A stretch of 64,000 nucleotides of DNA. It comes from Shimia sp. (lineage in GTDB: Bacteria > Pseudomonadota > Alphaproteobacteria > Rhodobacterales > Rhodobacteraceae). Shown piece after piece: positions 7,529-15,878 of this stretch. Every line of letters starts with the position of its first letter. Within the stretch, counting starts at the first letter, position 1. Under the pieces are notes generated by a model. It did no database searches and was not told where the DNA came from. It saw nothing but the letters and a program-made list of their open reading frames with translations. A program made the position numbers and the translations under genes. The stretch covers positions 1-64,000 of the forward strand of contig JAAENN010000020.1 of the NCBI GenBank assembly GCA_024224295.1, in the 5' to 3' direction.

Positions 7529-8376
7529 TTGGCCTGCCTTTGACTGGGGTGCCAAAAGGTCACCCGTTTCTCGATCCAGGCCACCACCCCGTAAAAGGCG
7601 CTGCCCACGAGAGCAGAAACAAAAATCTCGGCCCACACCAGATCAATGGACAGGCTGCCCACACCGGTGGAAATCCGGAACCCCATGCCCCGCGTCGGTG
7701 AGCCGAAATACTCCGCCACAATCGCCCCGATCAGCGCCAAGGTTGTGGCAATTTTCAGCCCGTTGAAAATGAACGGCATCGCCGCAGGAATGCGCAGCTT
7801 CAGCAAGGTTTGGAAATACCCGGCCGCATAAGTGCGCATCAAATCCCGCTGCATCGCATCGGTTTCACGCAGCCCTTGTACCGTGTTCACCAGGATCGGG
7901 AAAAACACCATCACCACCACCACAGCCGCTTTGGAGTGCCAGTCAAACCCAAACCAGTTCACCAAAATGGGGGCCACCCCCACAATCGGCAAAGCCGCCA
8001 CAAAGTTACCGATGGGCAGTAGGCCACGCGTGAGGAAAACACTGCGATCAATCAGCAATGCCACCACAAACGCCGCACAGGCACCGATCAGAAAGCCCCG
8101 CAAAGCCCCTTTAAGCACCGTCTGCACAAAGTCCACCCAAAGCAAATCGGTGGATTGTGCAAAAACAACCAGGACCTGGCTCGGCGGAGGCAAGATGATC
8201 TGGCTCACGCCAAACCCACGCACAAGCCCTTCCCACAGCACCAAAATGGTGATCCCAAACAGCACAGGCACGGCAATGCGCACGGCTGTCGTGTCCGCAT
8301 AGGCCGAATGCACCAACCGCACATTTGCGGCCCATGCCAGCGCCCAAAACACCAATATTCCGATGATCCAAATCAT
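7525..8376 (-). CDS. ABC transporter permease (pyrimidine-type importer), second subunit
   Basis: A 283-residue inner-membrane subunit of the BPD_transp_1 fold with about seven hydrophobic segments. The EAA-loop region that contacts the ATPase is MRTYAAGYFQTLLKLRIPAAMPFIFNG-like, around residues 180-206, with the conserved Ala and Gly. It is shorter at the N-terminus than the neighbouring permease; the two are presumably a heterodimer. Start and stop overlap both neighbours by ATGA, which indicates translational coupling. Confidence 0.88.
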   Translation of the reverse strand: MIWIIGILVFWALAWAANVRLVHSAYADTTAVRIAVPVLFGITILVLWEGLVRGFGVSQIILPPPSQVLVVFAQSTDLLWVDFVQTVLKGALRGFLIGACAAFVVALLIDRSVFLTRGLLPIGNFVAALPIVGVAPILVNWFGFDWHSKAAVVVVMVFFPILVNTVQGLRETDAMQRDLMRTYAAGYFQTLLKLRIPAAMPFIFNGLKIATTLALIGAIVAEYFGSPTRGMGFRISTGVGSLSIDLVWAEIFVSALVGSAFYGVVAWIEKRVTFWHPSQRQAK

Positions 8377-9305
8377 GAGACGAACCCCATTTTGCGCAAG
8401 GTGACGCGCTGCATGATATCAATGGCCGAGACCAGCACGCCCGCAAGGATGGCGGCACAGATCAACGCGGACCAAATCGCCAAAGGCGTGCCAAACTGAT
8501 CCCCAATCAGGATACGTGCACCCAATCCGCTGATGGCACCCGTCGGCAACTCGCCAACAATCGTGCCCACCAAGGCCGCCGCAATCCCGATTTTCAACGC
8601 AGTGAACAAATACGGCACACTTGCCGGCAAACGCAGTTTAAAGAAACTCTGCAATCCACTGGCGCTATAGGTCTTTAGCAGATCAAGCTGCTGTTCCGTC
8701 GGAGACCGCAACCCTTTCACCATCGATACCAGAACCGGGAAGAAACAGAGATAGGCAGAGATGATCGCCTTAGGCACCCCGCGCCCCTCAATGCCAACTT
8801 GGTTGGACACCACAATGATCATCGGTGCCAACGCCACAATAGGCACGGTCTGACTGATGATCGCCCAGGGCATCACGCTGCGGTCCATCACACGACTGTA
8901 GACAATCGCAACCGCGCCCAGGATGCCCACCGTGGTTCCCAGAAAGAACCCCCAGAGTGTGGACTGCAACGTCACCCAAGCATGATAAATCAGCGACCGC
9001 TTGGACCAGGCACGTCCTTTGGCCACCATTGCCCCCGTGGTTTTCCAAAACTCCTCACCCACTTGTGCTGGCGTGGGCAACCGGGGCCGCTTTAAGTCGT
9101 ATCCCACCGCAACATACGCGCGGTTATCAAGCATCAGTTTGAACGCAGATACGTTCCGACGCTCTACAGAGCCCTCCGGCACAACCACCGCACCGCCGCG
9201 CTCCGCAATATCCAACGCCGGACGGATGTTCATCGGTGCCACAGCCAGCCACCAAATGCCCACGATCGCGGCCAGCACGGTCAGAATTGGAACAAGGTTT
9301 CTCAT
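8373..9305 (-). CDS. ABC transporter permease (pyrimidine-type importer), first subunit
   Basis: A 310-residue permease with an N-terminal signal anchor, then a roughly 70-residue periplasmic segment (from ERGGAVVVPEGSVERRNV) before the BPD_transp_1 core. The EAA loop is KTYSASGLQSFFKLRLPASVPY. The extra periplasmic segment is unlike most importer permeases of this class. The ATG at 9305 is chosen over one three codons upstream because it forms an ATGA overlap with the GNAT stop and GGAG lies eight bases before it. Confidence 0.88.
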   Translation of the reverse strand: MRNLVPILTVLAAIVGIWWLAVAPMNIRPALDIAERGGAVVVPEGSVERRNVSAFKLMLDNRAYVAVGYDLKRPRLPTPAQVGEEFWKTTGAMVAKGRAWSKRSLIYHAWVTLQSTLWGFFLGTTVGILGAVAIVYSRVMDRSVMPWAIISQTVPIVALAPMIIVVSNQVGIEGRGVPKAIISAYLCFFPVLVSMVKGLRSPTEQQLDLLKTYSASGLQSFFKLRLPASVPYLFTALKIGIAAALVGTIVGELPTGAISGLGARILIGDQFGTPLAIWSALICAAILAGVLVSAIDIMQRVTLRKMGFVS

Positions 9306-9733
9306 GCCCGCCACTCCATTCGCACTTCGCGCACCGTGTTTGGCGGCTCCGCCTCATGACGACTGACTTCCTCAAACCCTTCGCGCTTATAGAACTTCTG
9401 CGCCCGTTCATTTGGTTCATGCGTCGTCAGCCAAACATAGTCTCGCCCCGCCTTGGCGCGGTCCATCAACGTCTTGCCCACACCAGCGCCCGTGGTCTTA
9501 CAATACAAGCCACCAACGCGCGACACGCTTGGATCAAACGACAGGTAGCCCGCTATTGGCTCCCCCGCGACCCAGATCTCCCGCTCCGGCATGGCCTCAC
9601 GAATGAATCCGGCAATCTCCTCGGGACCATAAGGCGACTCCATCCAGTCCATGGCCGCCTCCCAGTCACAGACGATCTGCGCCATCGCTGGCACATCGGC
9701 CTCCACCGCCCGTCTCACGGTCCCCTCAGTCAT
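9302..9733 (-). CDS. GNAT-family N-acetyltransferase
   Basis: A 143-residue acetyltransferase that should use acetyl-CoA. The acetyl-CoA loop is present in the form KTTGAGVGKTLMDRAKAG (about residues 80-97), and the C-terminal NERAQKFYKREGFEEV is the usual last helix and strand. The substrate is unknown. It lies inside the importer operon between ATPase and permease, overlapping the ATPase end by 8 nt and the permease start by 4 nt. A start two codons upstream at 9739 is equally possible. Confidence 0.85.
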   Translation of the reverse strand: MTEGTVRRAVEADVPAMAQIVCDWEAAMDWMESPYGPEEIAGFIREAMPEREIWVAGEPIAGYLSFDPSVSRVGGLYCKTTGAGVGKTLMDRAKAGRDYVWLTTHEPNERAQKFYKREGFEEVSRHEAEPPNTVREVRMEWRA

Positions 9734-10544
9734 CGCCATGCCCCGCACGCAGACCATCACGCACCCGATGCGCAATCTCGATGAACTCAGGGCTGTCGCG
9801 AATGTCCAACGGCCGCTCCCTGGGCAATGTGCTCTCAATCACATCATGAATCCGACCGGGACGTGGGCTCATCACCACAATCTTCGTACTCAGATACACC
9901 GCTTCCGGAATAGAGTGCGTCACAAAGCCAATGGTTTTATTGGTCCGCGCCCACAGCTCCAGAAGCTGCTCATTGAGGTGATCGCGCACAATCTCATCCA
10001 GCGCGCCAAACGGCTCATCCATCAACAGAATGTCGGCATGGAACGCCAACGCCCGCGCAATCGACGCGCGTTGCTGCATCCCGCCCGACAGCTGCCAAGG
10101 ATATTTCTTCTCAAACCCTTCCAGATGCACCAGCTCCAGCACCTCTTTGACGGATTTGTCCTGCTCTGCTTTGTCCTTGCCCATGATTTCCAGCGGCAGG
10201 CGGATGTTGCCGCCAATCGTGCGCCACGGATAGAGACCCGCATGCTGGAACACATAGCCATAGGCCCGCGCCTTTCGCGCCTCCGCCGGGCTTACACCGT
10301 TGACGGTGATCTTCCCCGCCGTGGGCTGTTCCAGATCGGCCATACAGCGCAGGAATGTGGTCTTGCCACAGCCCGACGGCCCGATGAAGGAGACAAAGTC
10401 CCCCTTGTTGATCTCAAGGTCCACATCCTTGAGCGCATGCACCGGCCCATCGTTGGTCTGAAACGTCAGGCTCAGGTTCTTGGCGCTGATCACGCTTGAC
10501 ACACCGCTCTCCACTTCTCTGATAGTCTTATTGTTTTTGTCCAT
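9726..10544 (-). CDS. ABC transporter ATP-binding protein (pyrimidine-type importer)
   Basis: A 272-residue ATPase of the nitrate/taurine/thiamine-precursor importer class. Walker A is GPSGCGKT (about residues 55-62), the Q-loop lies in YVFQHAGLYPW, the signature is LSGGMQQRASIARAL, Walker B is ILLMDEPFGALD, and the switch histidine is in THSIPEA. It is the first gene of a six-gene minus-strand operon that runs to 5980. No good ribosome binding site precedes the ATG, and the divergent cupin gene starts only 17 nt away, so the promoter must overlap that gene's start region. Confidence 0.92.
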   Translation of the reverse strand: MDKNNKTIREVESGVSSVISAKNLSLTFQTNDGPVHALKDVDLEINKGDFVSFIGPSGCGKTTFLRCMADLEQPTAGKITVNGVSPAEARKARAYGYVFQHAGLYPWRTIGGNIRLPLEIMGKDKAEQDKSVKEVLELVHLEGFEKKYPWQLSGGMQQRASIARALAFHADILLMDEPFGALDEIVRDHLNEQLLELWARTNKTIGFVTHSIPEAVYLSTKIVVMSPRPGRIHDVIESTLPRERPLDIRDSPEFIEIAHRVRDGLRAGHGDD

Positions 10545-10561
10545 TGCGGGAAGGAGCCCCC

Positions 10562-10975
10562 ATGTCGACCCCCATGCCCACCACCTGCCATAAGCTGCGC
10601 CTTGACGAGACGTACGAAGGCAAACAAGGGTTTAGTTATTTTCAAGGCATCGCCCGCGAAACCACCGGGTCGCAGGCCATCTGCATGCATATCCTGCGCA
10701 TCCCGCCCGGCGGCCGCGCCAAAGCCCATCTGCACGAAAGCCATGAAACGGCGATCTACGTCATGGAGGGCAATGCCGTGATGTACTGGGGCGACCAGCT
10801 GGAACACTTTATGTCCACCGATCCGGGTGATCTGGTCTACATCCCCGCTGGTGTCCCGCACCTGCCGATCAACACCGGCGAAGTCGAAGCCGTTGCCGTC
10901 ATCGCCCGCACCGACCCGCACGAACAAGAAAGCGTGCGCCTGCTGCCCGAGCTTGAAGACTTGGTGCCAACCTAG
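10562..10975 (+). CDS. cupin-domain protein
   Basis: A 137-residue single-domain cupin. Motif 1 is GGRAKAHLHESHETAIYVMEG (about residues 50-70), with His, His and Glu as likely metal ligands. Motif 2 is DPGDLVYIPAGVPHLPIN, with a further histidine. Such proteins bind a metal and act as small dioxygenases, isomerases or sensors; the reaction cannot be assigned. The ATG is preceded by GGGAAGGAG. It is divergent from the importer operon and could share its promoter region. Confidence 0.85.
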   Translation: MSTPMPTTCHKLRLDETYEGKQGFSYFQGIARETTGSQAICMHILRIPPGGRAKAHLHESHETAIYVMEGNAVMYWGDQLEHFMSTDPGDLVYIPAGVPHLPINTGEVEAVAVIARTDPHEQESVRLLPELEDLVPT

Positions 10976-10981
10976 AGCACC

Positions 10982-11058
10982 CAGCCCCCGTCCGCGGGTG
11001 GGGGCGAAAGCCCCCGCCCATGGGGGGCGGTCGGGGGCTGCCCGGCCCAAGGCCGGGC
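10982..11058. terminator. GC-rich multi-hairpin region between convergent genes
   Basis: Three nested or adjacent stems are visible. An outer one pairs CAGCCCCCG (10982-10990) with CGGGGGCTG (11032-11040). Inside it is GGGGGC-GAAA-GCCCCC (11000-11015), closed by a GNRA tetraloop. Next to them is GCCCGGCC-CAA-GGCCGGGC (11040-11058). There is no T-run, so it may act as a bidirectional transcript end or RNA-stabilising element. Confidence 0.55.
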
Positions 11059-11079
11059 CTGAAGAAAGCGGCTTGCCCA

Positions 11080-11484
11080 TCATTGCGCCACCTTTGGGGA
11101 TGATCTCTCGACGGTCATCCAAACTAGGCCCCCAATCAGGCCAGCAATCGCGGCAAACACCAAACCTTTCGCTATTCCCTCTGTGGTGGAACTCAACTCC
11201 CAAGCAACCGTCAGCCAACCGAGTACGCCAGCAACAACGCCTGTCGCCAATGTAGCAGCGCGGGTTTTGCCAAAAAGCTTGCCGCCGATACAACGAAAGC
11301 CCAGTCCGATTGGCATAGTAGCTATCGCTATTGGCAAAATAGCCACCTGGCCCACGATCCAGAAGAAAACCCCTCCGATTGCCGCCCCCAGCCCAGCCTG
11401 AACCACCATCCAGCCGACGCACACAAAAAGCGCGCCAGCCTGAATGGCCAAAAAATGGGCCTTAAGAGCGGTTTCGAGGTGCAT
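11080..11484 (-). CDS. small integral membrane protein of unknown function
   Basis: A 134-residue protein, almost entirely hydrophobic, with about four membrane segments (residues 12-34, 38-58, 72-92, 100-122) and glycine-rich helices. I do not recognise the family. The ATG overlaps the stop codon of the dihydropyrimidinase gene (TGATG), so it is translationally coupled to it. It could be a small permease or an accessory of the pathway, but nothing in the sequence shows that. It is convergent with the cupin gene. Confidence 0.65.
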   Translation of the reverse strand: MHLETALKAHFLAIQAGALFVCVGWMVVQAGLGAAIGGVFFWIVGQVAILPIAIATMPIGLGFRCIGGKLFGKTRAATLATGVVAGVLGWLTVAWELSSTTEGIAKGLVFAAIAGLIGGLVWMTVERSSPKVAQ

Positions 11485-12941
11485 CACACCCCCGTCGCCG
11501 GAATACCGGTGCGTTGCACAGGCTGCGGCGAGGTGAGCTCTTTCCACGTCGAAAGCGCTTTGTTCACCGTGGTGTTGGCTTCGCGCTCCACAAACTTGCC
11601 GTGACCTTCCTGGGTGCGAATTTCACCGTCATGCACCGCCACTTGTCCACGGGTCAAAGTGAAGCGTGGCAGGCCTTTGACCTCATGACCTTCAAACACA
11701 TTGTAGTCGATCGACGACTGCTGACTGTCCGCCGAAATCGTCTTGGACTTCTCCGGATCCCAAACCACAAGGTCCGCATCCGCGCCAACCAAGACTGCGC
11801 CCTTTTTCGGGTAGCAGTTCAGGATTTTTGCAATGTTGGTCGAGGTCACGGCGACAAATTCATTGGGCGTCAACCGCCCGGTCGCCACACCCTGCGTCCA
11901 AAGCATCGGCATACGGTCCTCAAGCCCGCCAGTCCCATTCGGAATTTGGCTGAAGTCTTTGAGACCAAAGCGTTTCTGCTCGGTGGTGAAGGCACAGTGA
12001 TCGGTTGCCACCACGCTCAACGAGCCAGATTGCAGACCGGCCCACAGGCTGTCCTGATGTTTCTTGTTGCGGAACGGTGGCGACATCACACGCCGCGCCG
12101 CATGGTCCCAATCGGCGTTGAAATACTCGCTCTCATCCAGCGTCAAATGCTGGATCAGCGGCTCGCCCCACACGCGCTTGCCCTGCATCCGCGCCCGGCG
12201 AATGGCCTCATGCGCCTCTTCACAAGACGTGTGCACCACATAAAGCGGCACGCCCGCCATATCGGCAATCATGATCGCGCGGTTGGTGGCTTCGCCTTCA
12301 ACTTGGCTAGGGCGCGAATAGGCATGCGCTTCAGGGCCGGTGTTGCCCTCGGCCAGCAGCTTTGCGGTCATCTCGGCAACCACATCACCGTTTTCGGCAT
12401 GCACCATGGCAATCCCACCGAGCTCGGAAAGACGATTAAACGAGGCAAACAACTCATCGTCATTCACCATCAACGCGCCCTTGTAGGCGAGGAAGTGCTT
12501 AAACGTGTTGATCCCACGCTGCTCGATCACGGTTTTCATATCGTTGAACACCTGCTCCCCCCACCAGGTCACCGCCATGTGGAAAGAGTAGTCACAGTTC
12601 GCGCGCGTCGATTTATTGTCCCACCGCTTGATCGCGTCCAGCAGGCTCTCGCCTTGGTTCGGCAGACAGAAATCCACCACCATCGTGGTGCCGCCCGCAA
12701 GCCCGGCCCGTGTGCCGCTCTCAAAATCATCGCTGGAGTAGGTGCCCATAAATGGCATTTCCAGATGCACATGCGGGTCAATCCCACCCGGCATCACGTA
12801 ACAGCCGGTTGCATCCAGCGTCTCGTCGCCCTTGAGGCCTTTGCCAATCTCAATGATCTGACCGTTCTCAATCAGCACATCCGCCTCATAAGACAGATCT
12901 GCGGTCACAACGGTGCCGTTCTTAATGACTTTGGTGGTCAT
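11484..12941 (-). CDS. hydA: dihydropyrimidinase (D-hydantoinase)
   Basis: A 485-residue amidohydrolase that opens 5,6-dihydrouracil or dihydrothymine (and hydantoins) to N-carbamoyl-beta-amino acids. All metal ligands are visible: His57 and His59 in GGIDPHVHLEMPFMG, the carboxylated Lys154 in HFLAYKGALM, His181 in AMVHAENGD, His237 in YVVHTSCEEA and Asp314 in VATDHCAF. Length is normal for the family. It lies downstream of the carbamoyl-hydrolase gene, with two strong hairpins in between, and is followed by a coupled small membrane protein. With PreA/PreT it forms the reductive pyrimidine pathway. Confidence 0.95.
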   Translation of the reverse strand: MTTKVIKNGTVVTADLSYEADVLIENGQIIEIGKGLKGDETLDATGCYVMPGGIDPHVHLEMPFMGTYSSDDFESGTRAGLAGGTTMVVDFCLPNQGESLLDAIKRWDNKSTRANCDYSFHMAVTWWGEQVFNDMKTVIEQRGINTFKHFLAYKGALMVNDDELFASFNRLSELGGIAMVHAENGDVVAEMTAKLLAEGNTGPEAHAYSRPSQVEGEATNRAIMIADMAGVPLYVVHTSCEEAHEAIRRARMQGKRVWGEPLIQHLTLDESEYFNADWDHAARRVMSPPFRNKKHQDSLWAGLQSGSLSVVATDHCAFTTEQKRFGLKDFSQIPNGTGGLEDRMPMLWTQGVATGRLTPNEFVAVTSTNIAKILNCYPKKGAVLVGADADLVVWDPEKSKTISADSQQSSIDYNVFEGHEVKGLPRFTLTRGQVAVHDGEIRTQEGHGKFVEREANTTVNKALSTWKELTSPQPVQRTGIPATGV

Positions 12942-13022
12942 ATCTTCGCTCCCTGATGTCTCTGCACATATGCGCAGTTTGCCCCGACCTCGGCTTCATT
13001 TGGCCAAATATTTCTCGGGGGT

Positions 13023-13070
13023 GTGGGGGCTGGCCCCACCTATGTCTGTGTCCGGGGGCAACGCCCCCGG
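13023..13070. terminator. paired hairpins between carbamoyl-hydrolase and hydA genes
   Basis: CCGGGGGC-AAC-GCCCCCGG (13052-13070) and GTGGGG-CTGG-type CCCCAC (13023-13039) stand next to each other, followed on the minus strand by GAAATATTTGGCCAAAT. The stems are strong but lack a T-tail. They lie between two genes of one pathway and might lower read-through into hydA or protect the upstream mRNA. Confidence 0.5.
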
Positions 13071-13079
13071 TCTTACCAA

Positions 13080-14330
13080 TTATTCTACAACTTCCGCCGT
13101 CTCGAGCACCGCGTGCAGCATCACATCCGTGCCTGCGCTGGCCCACTCTTTGCTGATGTCTTCGGCCTCATTATGCGACAGCCCGTCCACGCAAGGACAC
13201 ATGATCATCGCCGTCGGCGCCACATCGTTGATCCAGCATGCGTCATGCCCCGCGCCAGAGACGATATCCATGTGGCTGTAGCCCAGACGCTCTGCCGCTT
13301 CGCGCACTGCGCCCACACAGGCCTCATCAAAGGCGGGGGGATCAAACTGCCCCACAATCTCCCACTCCAGCCCCACTTCAATCGCTTCACAGAGCTTGGG
13401 CGCCTTCTCCGCAAACTCCGCCAGCATGGCGTCAATCACCTCTTGCAGGTGGCTGCGGAAATCGATGGTGAAGACCACCTTGCCCGGAATGATGTTGCGC
13501 GAGTTTGGATAGACATCCACATGGCCAATCGCGCCTACTGCGTTGGGCTGATGCTTCATCGCAATCTCATGCACCAACTCGGTGATGCGCGCCAACCCAC
13601 GCCCCGCGTTCTTACGCATCGGCATCGGTGTGGACCCTGTGTGGCTCTCTGTGCCAGTCACCGTACATTCAATCCAGCGCAGGCCCTGACCGTGGGTCAC
13701 AACCCCAATGTCCTTGCCTTCTGCTTCCAGAATCGGCCCCTGCTCGATGTGCAACTCAAACATCGCATGCATCTTGCGCGCGCCAACCTCTTCGTCGCCA
13801 ACCCAGCCAATGCGTTTCAGTTCATCGCCAAACGTCTTGCCCTCAGCATCTACGCGATCATAGGCCCAATCCTGCGTGTGCTGCCCGGTGAACACACCGG
13901 AGGCCAGCATCGCCGGCGCATAGCGTGTGCCTTCTTCGTTGGTCCAGTTGGTGACCACGATGGGGTGTTTGGTCTTGATGCCCAGATCATTCATCGAGCG
14001 TACAACTTCCAGCCCGCCAAGCACCCCCAGCACGCCGTCATATTTGCCGCCGGTTGGCTGCGTATCGAGGTGGCTGCCCATATAGACCGGTAGCGCCTCC
14101 GGGTCTTCGCCGGCACGGGTGGCAAACATATTGCCCATCGTGTCCACGCCCATGGTCATACCCGCAGCCTCACACCACGATTGGAACAGCGCGCGGCCTT
14201 CCGCATCTTCATCGGTCAATGTCTGGCGATTGTTGCCACCGGCGATACCGGGGCCAATCGTGGCCATCTCCATCAGGCTGTCCCACAGCCGATCCGCGTT
14301 CACCTTAAGGTTCTCACCCGGTGCACCCAT
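13080..14330 (-). CDS. Zn-dependent N-carbamoyl-amino-acid amidohydrolase (beta-ureidopropionase type)
   Basis: A 416-residue enzyme of the M20 hydantoinase/carbamoylase family. It should hydrolyse N-carbamoyl-beta-alanine (or allantoate, or carbamoyl amino acids) to the amino acid, CO2 and ammonia. Metal-site motifs are MGSHLDTQPTGGKYDG (His87, Asp98), TNEEGTRYAP (Glu132/133), HIEQGPILE, and the C-terminal GAGHDA and DGLSHNEAE. The dimerisation lid contains SHTGSTPMPMRKNAG. Adjacent dihydropyrimidinase and PreAT favour beta-ureidopropionase over allantoate amidohydrolase. It is divergent from the RutR-like gene at 14486; the shared intergenic region carries two RutR-like boxes. Confidence 0.88.
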   Translation of the reverse strand: MGAPGENLKVNADRLWDSLMEMATIGPGIAGGNNRQTLTDEDAEGRALFQSWCEAAGMTMGVDTMGNMFATRAGEDPEALPVYMGSHLDTQPTGGKYDGVLGVLGGLEVVRSMNDLGIKTKHPIVVTNWTNEEGTRYAPAMLASGVFTGQHTQDWAYDRVDAEGKTFGDELKRIGWVGDEEVGARKMHAMFELHIEQGPILEAEGKDIGVVTHGQGLRWIECTVTGTESHTGSTPMPMRKNAGRGLARITELVHEIAMKHQPNAVGAIGHVDVYPNSRNIIPGKVVFTIDFRSHLQEVIDAMLAEFAEKAPKLCEAIEVGLEWEIVGQFDPPAFDEACVGAVREAAERLGYSHMDIVSGAGHDACWINDVAPTAMIMCPCVDGLSHNEAEDISKEWASAGTDVMLHAVLETAEVVE

Positions 14331-14414
14331 AGCATCTACTCCCTAATGTCTGGCCCGGGCTTGCGCCCATTTGGGCTGCCCTTGCTGGCGGGGCTCTTGA
14401 TCTCACGGCCTTCC

Positions 14415-14428
14415 TGACCGTATGGTCA
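14415..14428. promoter_or_regulatory. RutR-like operator, box 1
   Basis: TGACCGTATGGTCA is a perfect TGACC-N4-GGTCA palindrome, matching the Escherichia coli RutR consensus TTGACCA-N2-TGGTCAA except at one inner position. It lies between the divergent carbamoyl-hydrolase and RutR-like genes. Confidence 0.7.
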
Positions 14429-14447
14429 AATTCAGACGAGCACACCC

Positions 14448-14461
14448 TGACCAACCGGTCA
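14448..14461. promoter_or_regulatory. RutR-like operator, box 2
   Basis: TGACCAACCGGTCA is a second TGACC-N4-GGTCA palindrome, 33 nt from box 1 (about three helical turns). It lies 24 nt before the ATG of the RutR-like regulator, in a position for autorepression. Confidence 0.7.
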
Positions 14462-14485
14462 AGATTTTTTATCAAGGCACTTTTG

Positions 14486-15133
14486 ATGGCAGAGACCACA
14501 GCGGCATCCCCCAAAGCGACCAGCAAAAAAATGCGCCGTCAGGAAGCTGAGGCGCTTATTTTGGCAGCAGCAGAAAAAGTCTTCGCCGAGGCGGGCTTTG
14601 GCGGGGCAACGATGCAGCTCATTGCCGACGTCGCCGGACTACCCAAGGCGAACCTGCATTATTACTTTCCTACCAAAGAGTTACTCTATCGGCAGGTGGT
14701 ACAGAGAATCTTCCAAATCTGGCTTCAGGCGGCGGATATTTTTGACCAAGCCGAAGGACCAGAAGAAGGCATCGGTGCCTATATCGACGCCAAAATGGAG
14801 ATCTCCCGCCGCCATGCGGATGGCTCCAAAGTCTGGGCCAGCGAGGTCATGCACGGCGCGCCGGTGATTCAGGATTATCTGGAGACCACGCTCACCGAGT
14901 GGACCACCGGTCGAATCGAGGTCATCGAACGCTGGATCACTGAGGGCCGCATGGCCGCGATCGATCCGCGTCACCTGCTCTACATGCTGTGGGCCACCAC
15001 CCAGCATTACGCCGACTTTGGTCACCAGATCGAAACGCTTAATGGCGGCGCTCCGCTGGATGATGTGCAGTGGGAAGACGCCAAATTCAATATCAAGACC
15101 ATAATCCTGCGCGGGATTGGTGCCATTGAGTAA
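14486..15133 (+). CDS. RutR-like TetR-family regulator (first of a tandem pair)
   Basis: A 215-residue regulator. The TetR helix-turn-helix is GFGGATMQLIADVAGLPKANLHYYFPTKELLY (about residues 45-75). The C-terminal domain has DPRHLLYMLWATTQHYADF, as in the RutR/YcdC type, whose E. coli member binds uracil and thymine. The flanking genes degrade reduced pyrimidines, and two RutR-like boxes precede the ATG, so it is probably the local pyrimidine sensor. A paralogue follows 81 nt downstream. Confidence 0.85.
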   Translation: MAETTAASPKATSKKMRRQEAEALILAAAEKVFAEAGFGGATMQLIADVAGLPKANLHYYFPTKELLYRQVVQRIFQIWLQAADIFDQAEGPEEGIGAYIDAKMEISRRHADGSKVWASEVMHGAPVIQDYLETTLTEWTTGRIEVIERWITEGRMAAIDPRHLLYMLWATTQHYADFGHQIETLNGGAPLDDVQWEDAKFNIKTIILRGIGAIE

Positions 15134-15214
15134 GGCCGTTCTATCCTAAATCCCTGTAGACCCAAGCCTTTGGCTGCATTAGCTTAAAACACAAAGAAAC
15201 ACGGAACGTTACCT

Positions 15215-15832
15215 ATGGCCGAGGCATCGACGCGCAAACCCAGCCGCATTCAGCAACGCAACCGCAAGCGTATTCTGGACGCCGCACTTGAGGTGTTTTC
15301 CAGTCATGGCTATCGCGGAGCTACGCTGGACCAAATCGCCGAAGAAGCTGGGCTCTCCAAGCCCAACATCCTCTATTATTTTGGCGGCAAAGAAGACATC
15401 CACGTCACGTTGCTCAACCAGCTAATGGAAACCTGGCTTGACCCGCTGGACCATATGGACCCGGACGGCGAACCGCTCGAGGAAATCCTCGGCTACGTGC
15501 ACCGCAAATTGGAGATGAGCCGCGAATTCCCGCGCGAAAGCCGGCTCTTTGCCAATGAAATCTTGCAAGGCGCGCCGCGTATGGAGCCGCACCTGGAAAG
15601 CGACCTGAAACCGCTGGTCGACAAAAAGACCTCTCTGATCCGCGCTTGGATCGCCAAAGGGAAACTGGCCGATGTGGACCCGCGCCACCTGATGTTTTCA
15701 ATCTGGGCCACCACCCAGCATTACGCCGATTTTGACGCCCAGGTGCAGGTTTTGACGGACGGCGACACCAGCGTGCTCGACGGAGCCGACACGTTCCTCG
15801 ATCAGATGTTCCGCAAACTGTTGACGCCTTAA
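15215..15832 (+). CDS. RutR-like TetR-family regulator (second of a tandem pair)
   Basis: A 205-residue paralogue of the preceding regulator. The HTH is GYRGATLDQIAEEAGLSKPNILYYFGGKEDI, and the C-terminal DPRHLMFSIWATTQHYADF is nearly identical to its neighbour, including RxxLFANEILQGAP against KVWASEVMHGAP. No RutR-like box precedes it; it may be read from the first regulator's promoter or have its own in the 81-nt gap. Two copies could bind different pyrimidines or form heterodimers; that is speculation. Confidence 0.85.
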   Translation: MAEASTRKPSRIQQRNRKRILDAALEVFSSHGYRGATLDQIAEEAGLSKPNILYYFGGKEDIHVTLLNQLMETWLDPLDHMDPDGEPLEEILGYVHRKLEMSREFPRESRLFANEILQGAPRMEPHLESDLKPLVDKKTSLIRAWIAKGKLADVDPRHLMFSIWATTQHYADFDAQVQVLTDGDTSVLDGADTFLDQMFRKLLTP

Positions 15833-15878
15833 TCCGCTTCACTCGCCGAAAATGCGCTCTCTTCTCAGGCAAACAAAA

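Noticed and set aside
5980-10561. Thiamine-precursor (HMP) importer with TPP riboswitch
   Set aside because: The binding protein is of the right family, but no TPP riboswitch sequence is present near either end of the operon and the neighbours degrade pyrimidines.
11514-12956. Long plus-strand open frame (480 codons) antisense to the dihydropyrimidinase gene
   Set aside because: Its product is rich in His and Arg and has no family signature, while the minus strand encodes a complete dihydropyrimidinase with all metal ligands. It is a high-GC shadow. The same holds for the long antisense frames at 13023-14093, 15994-17301 and 17298-18560.
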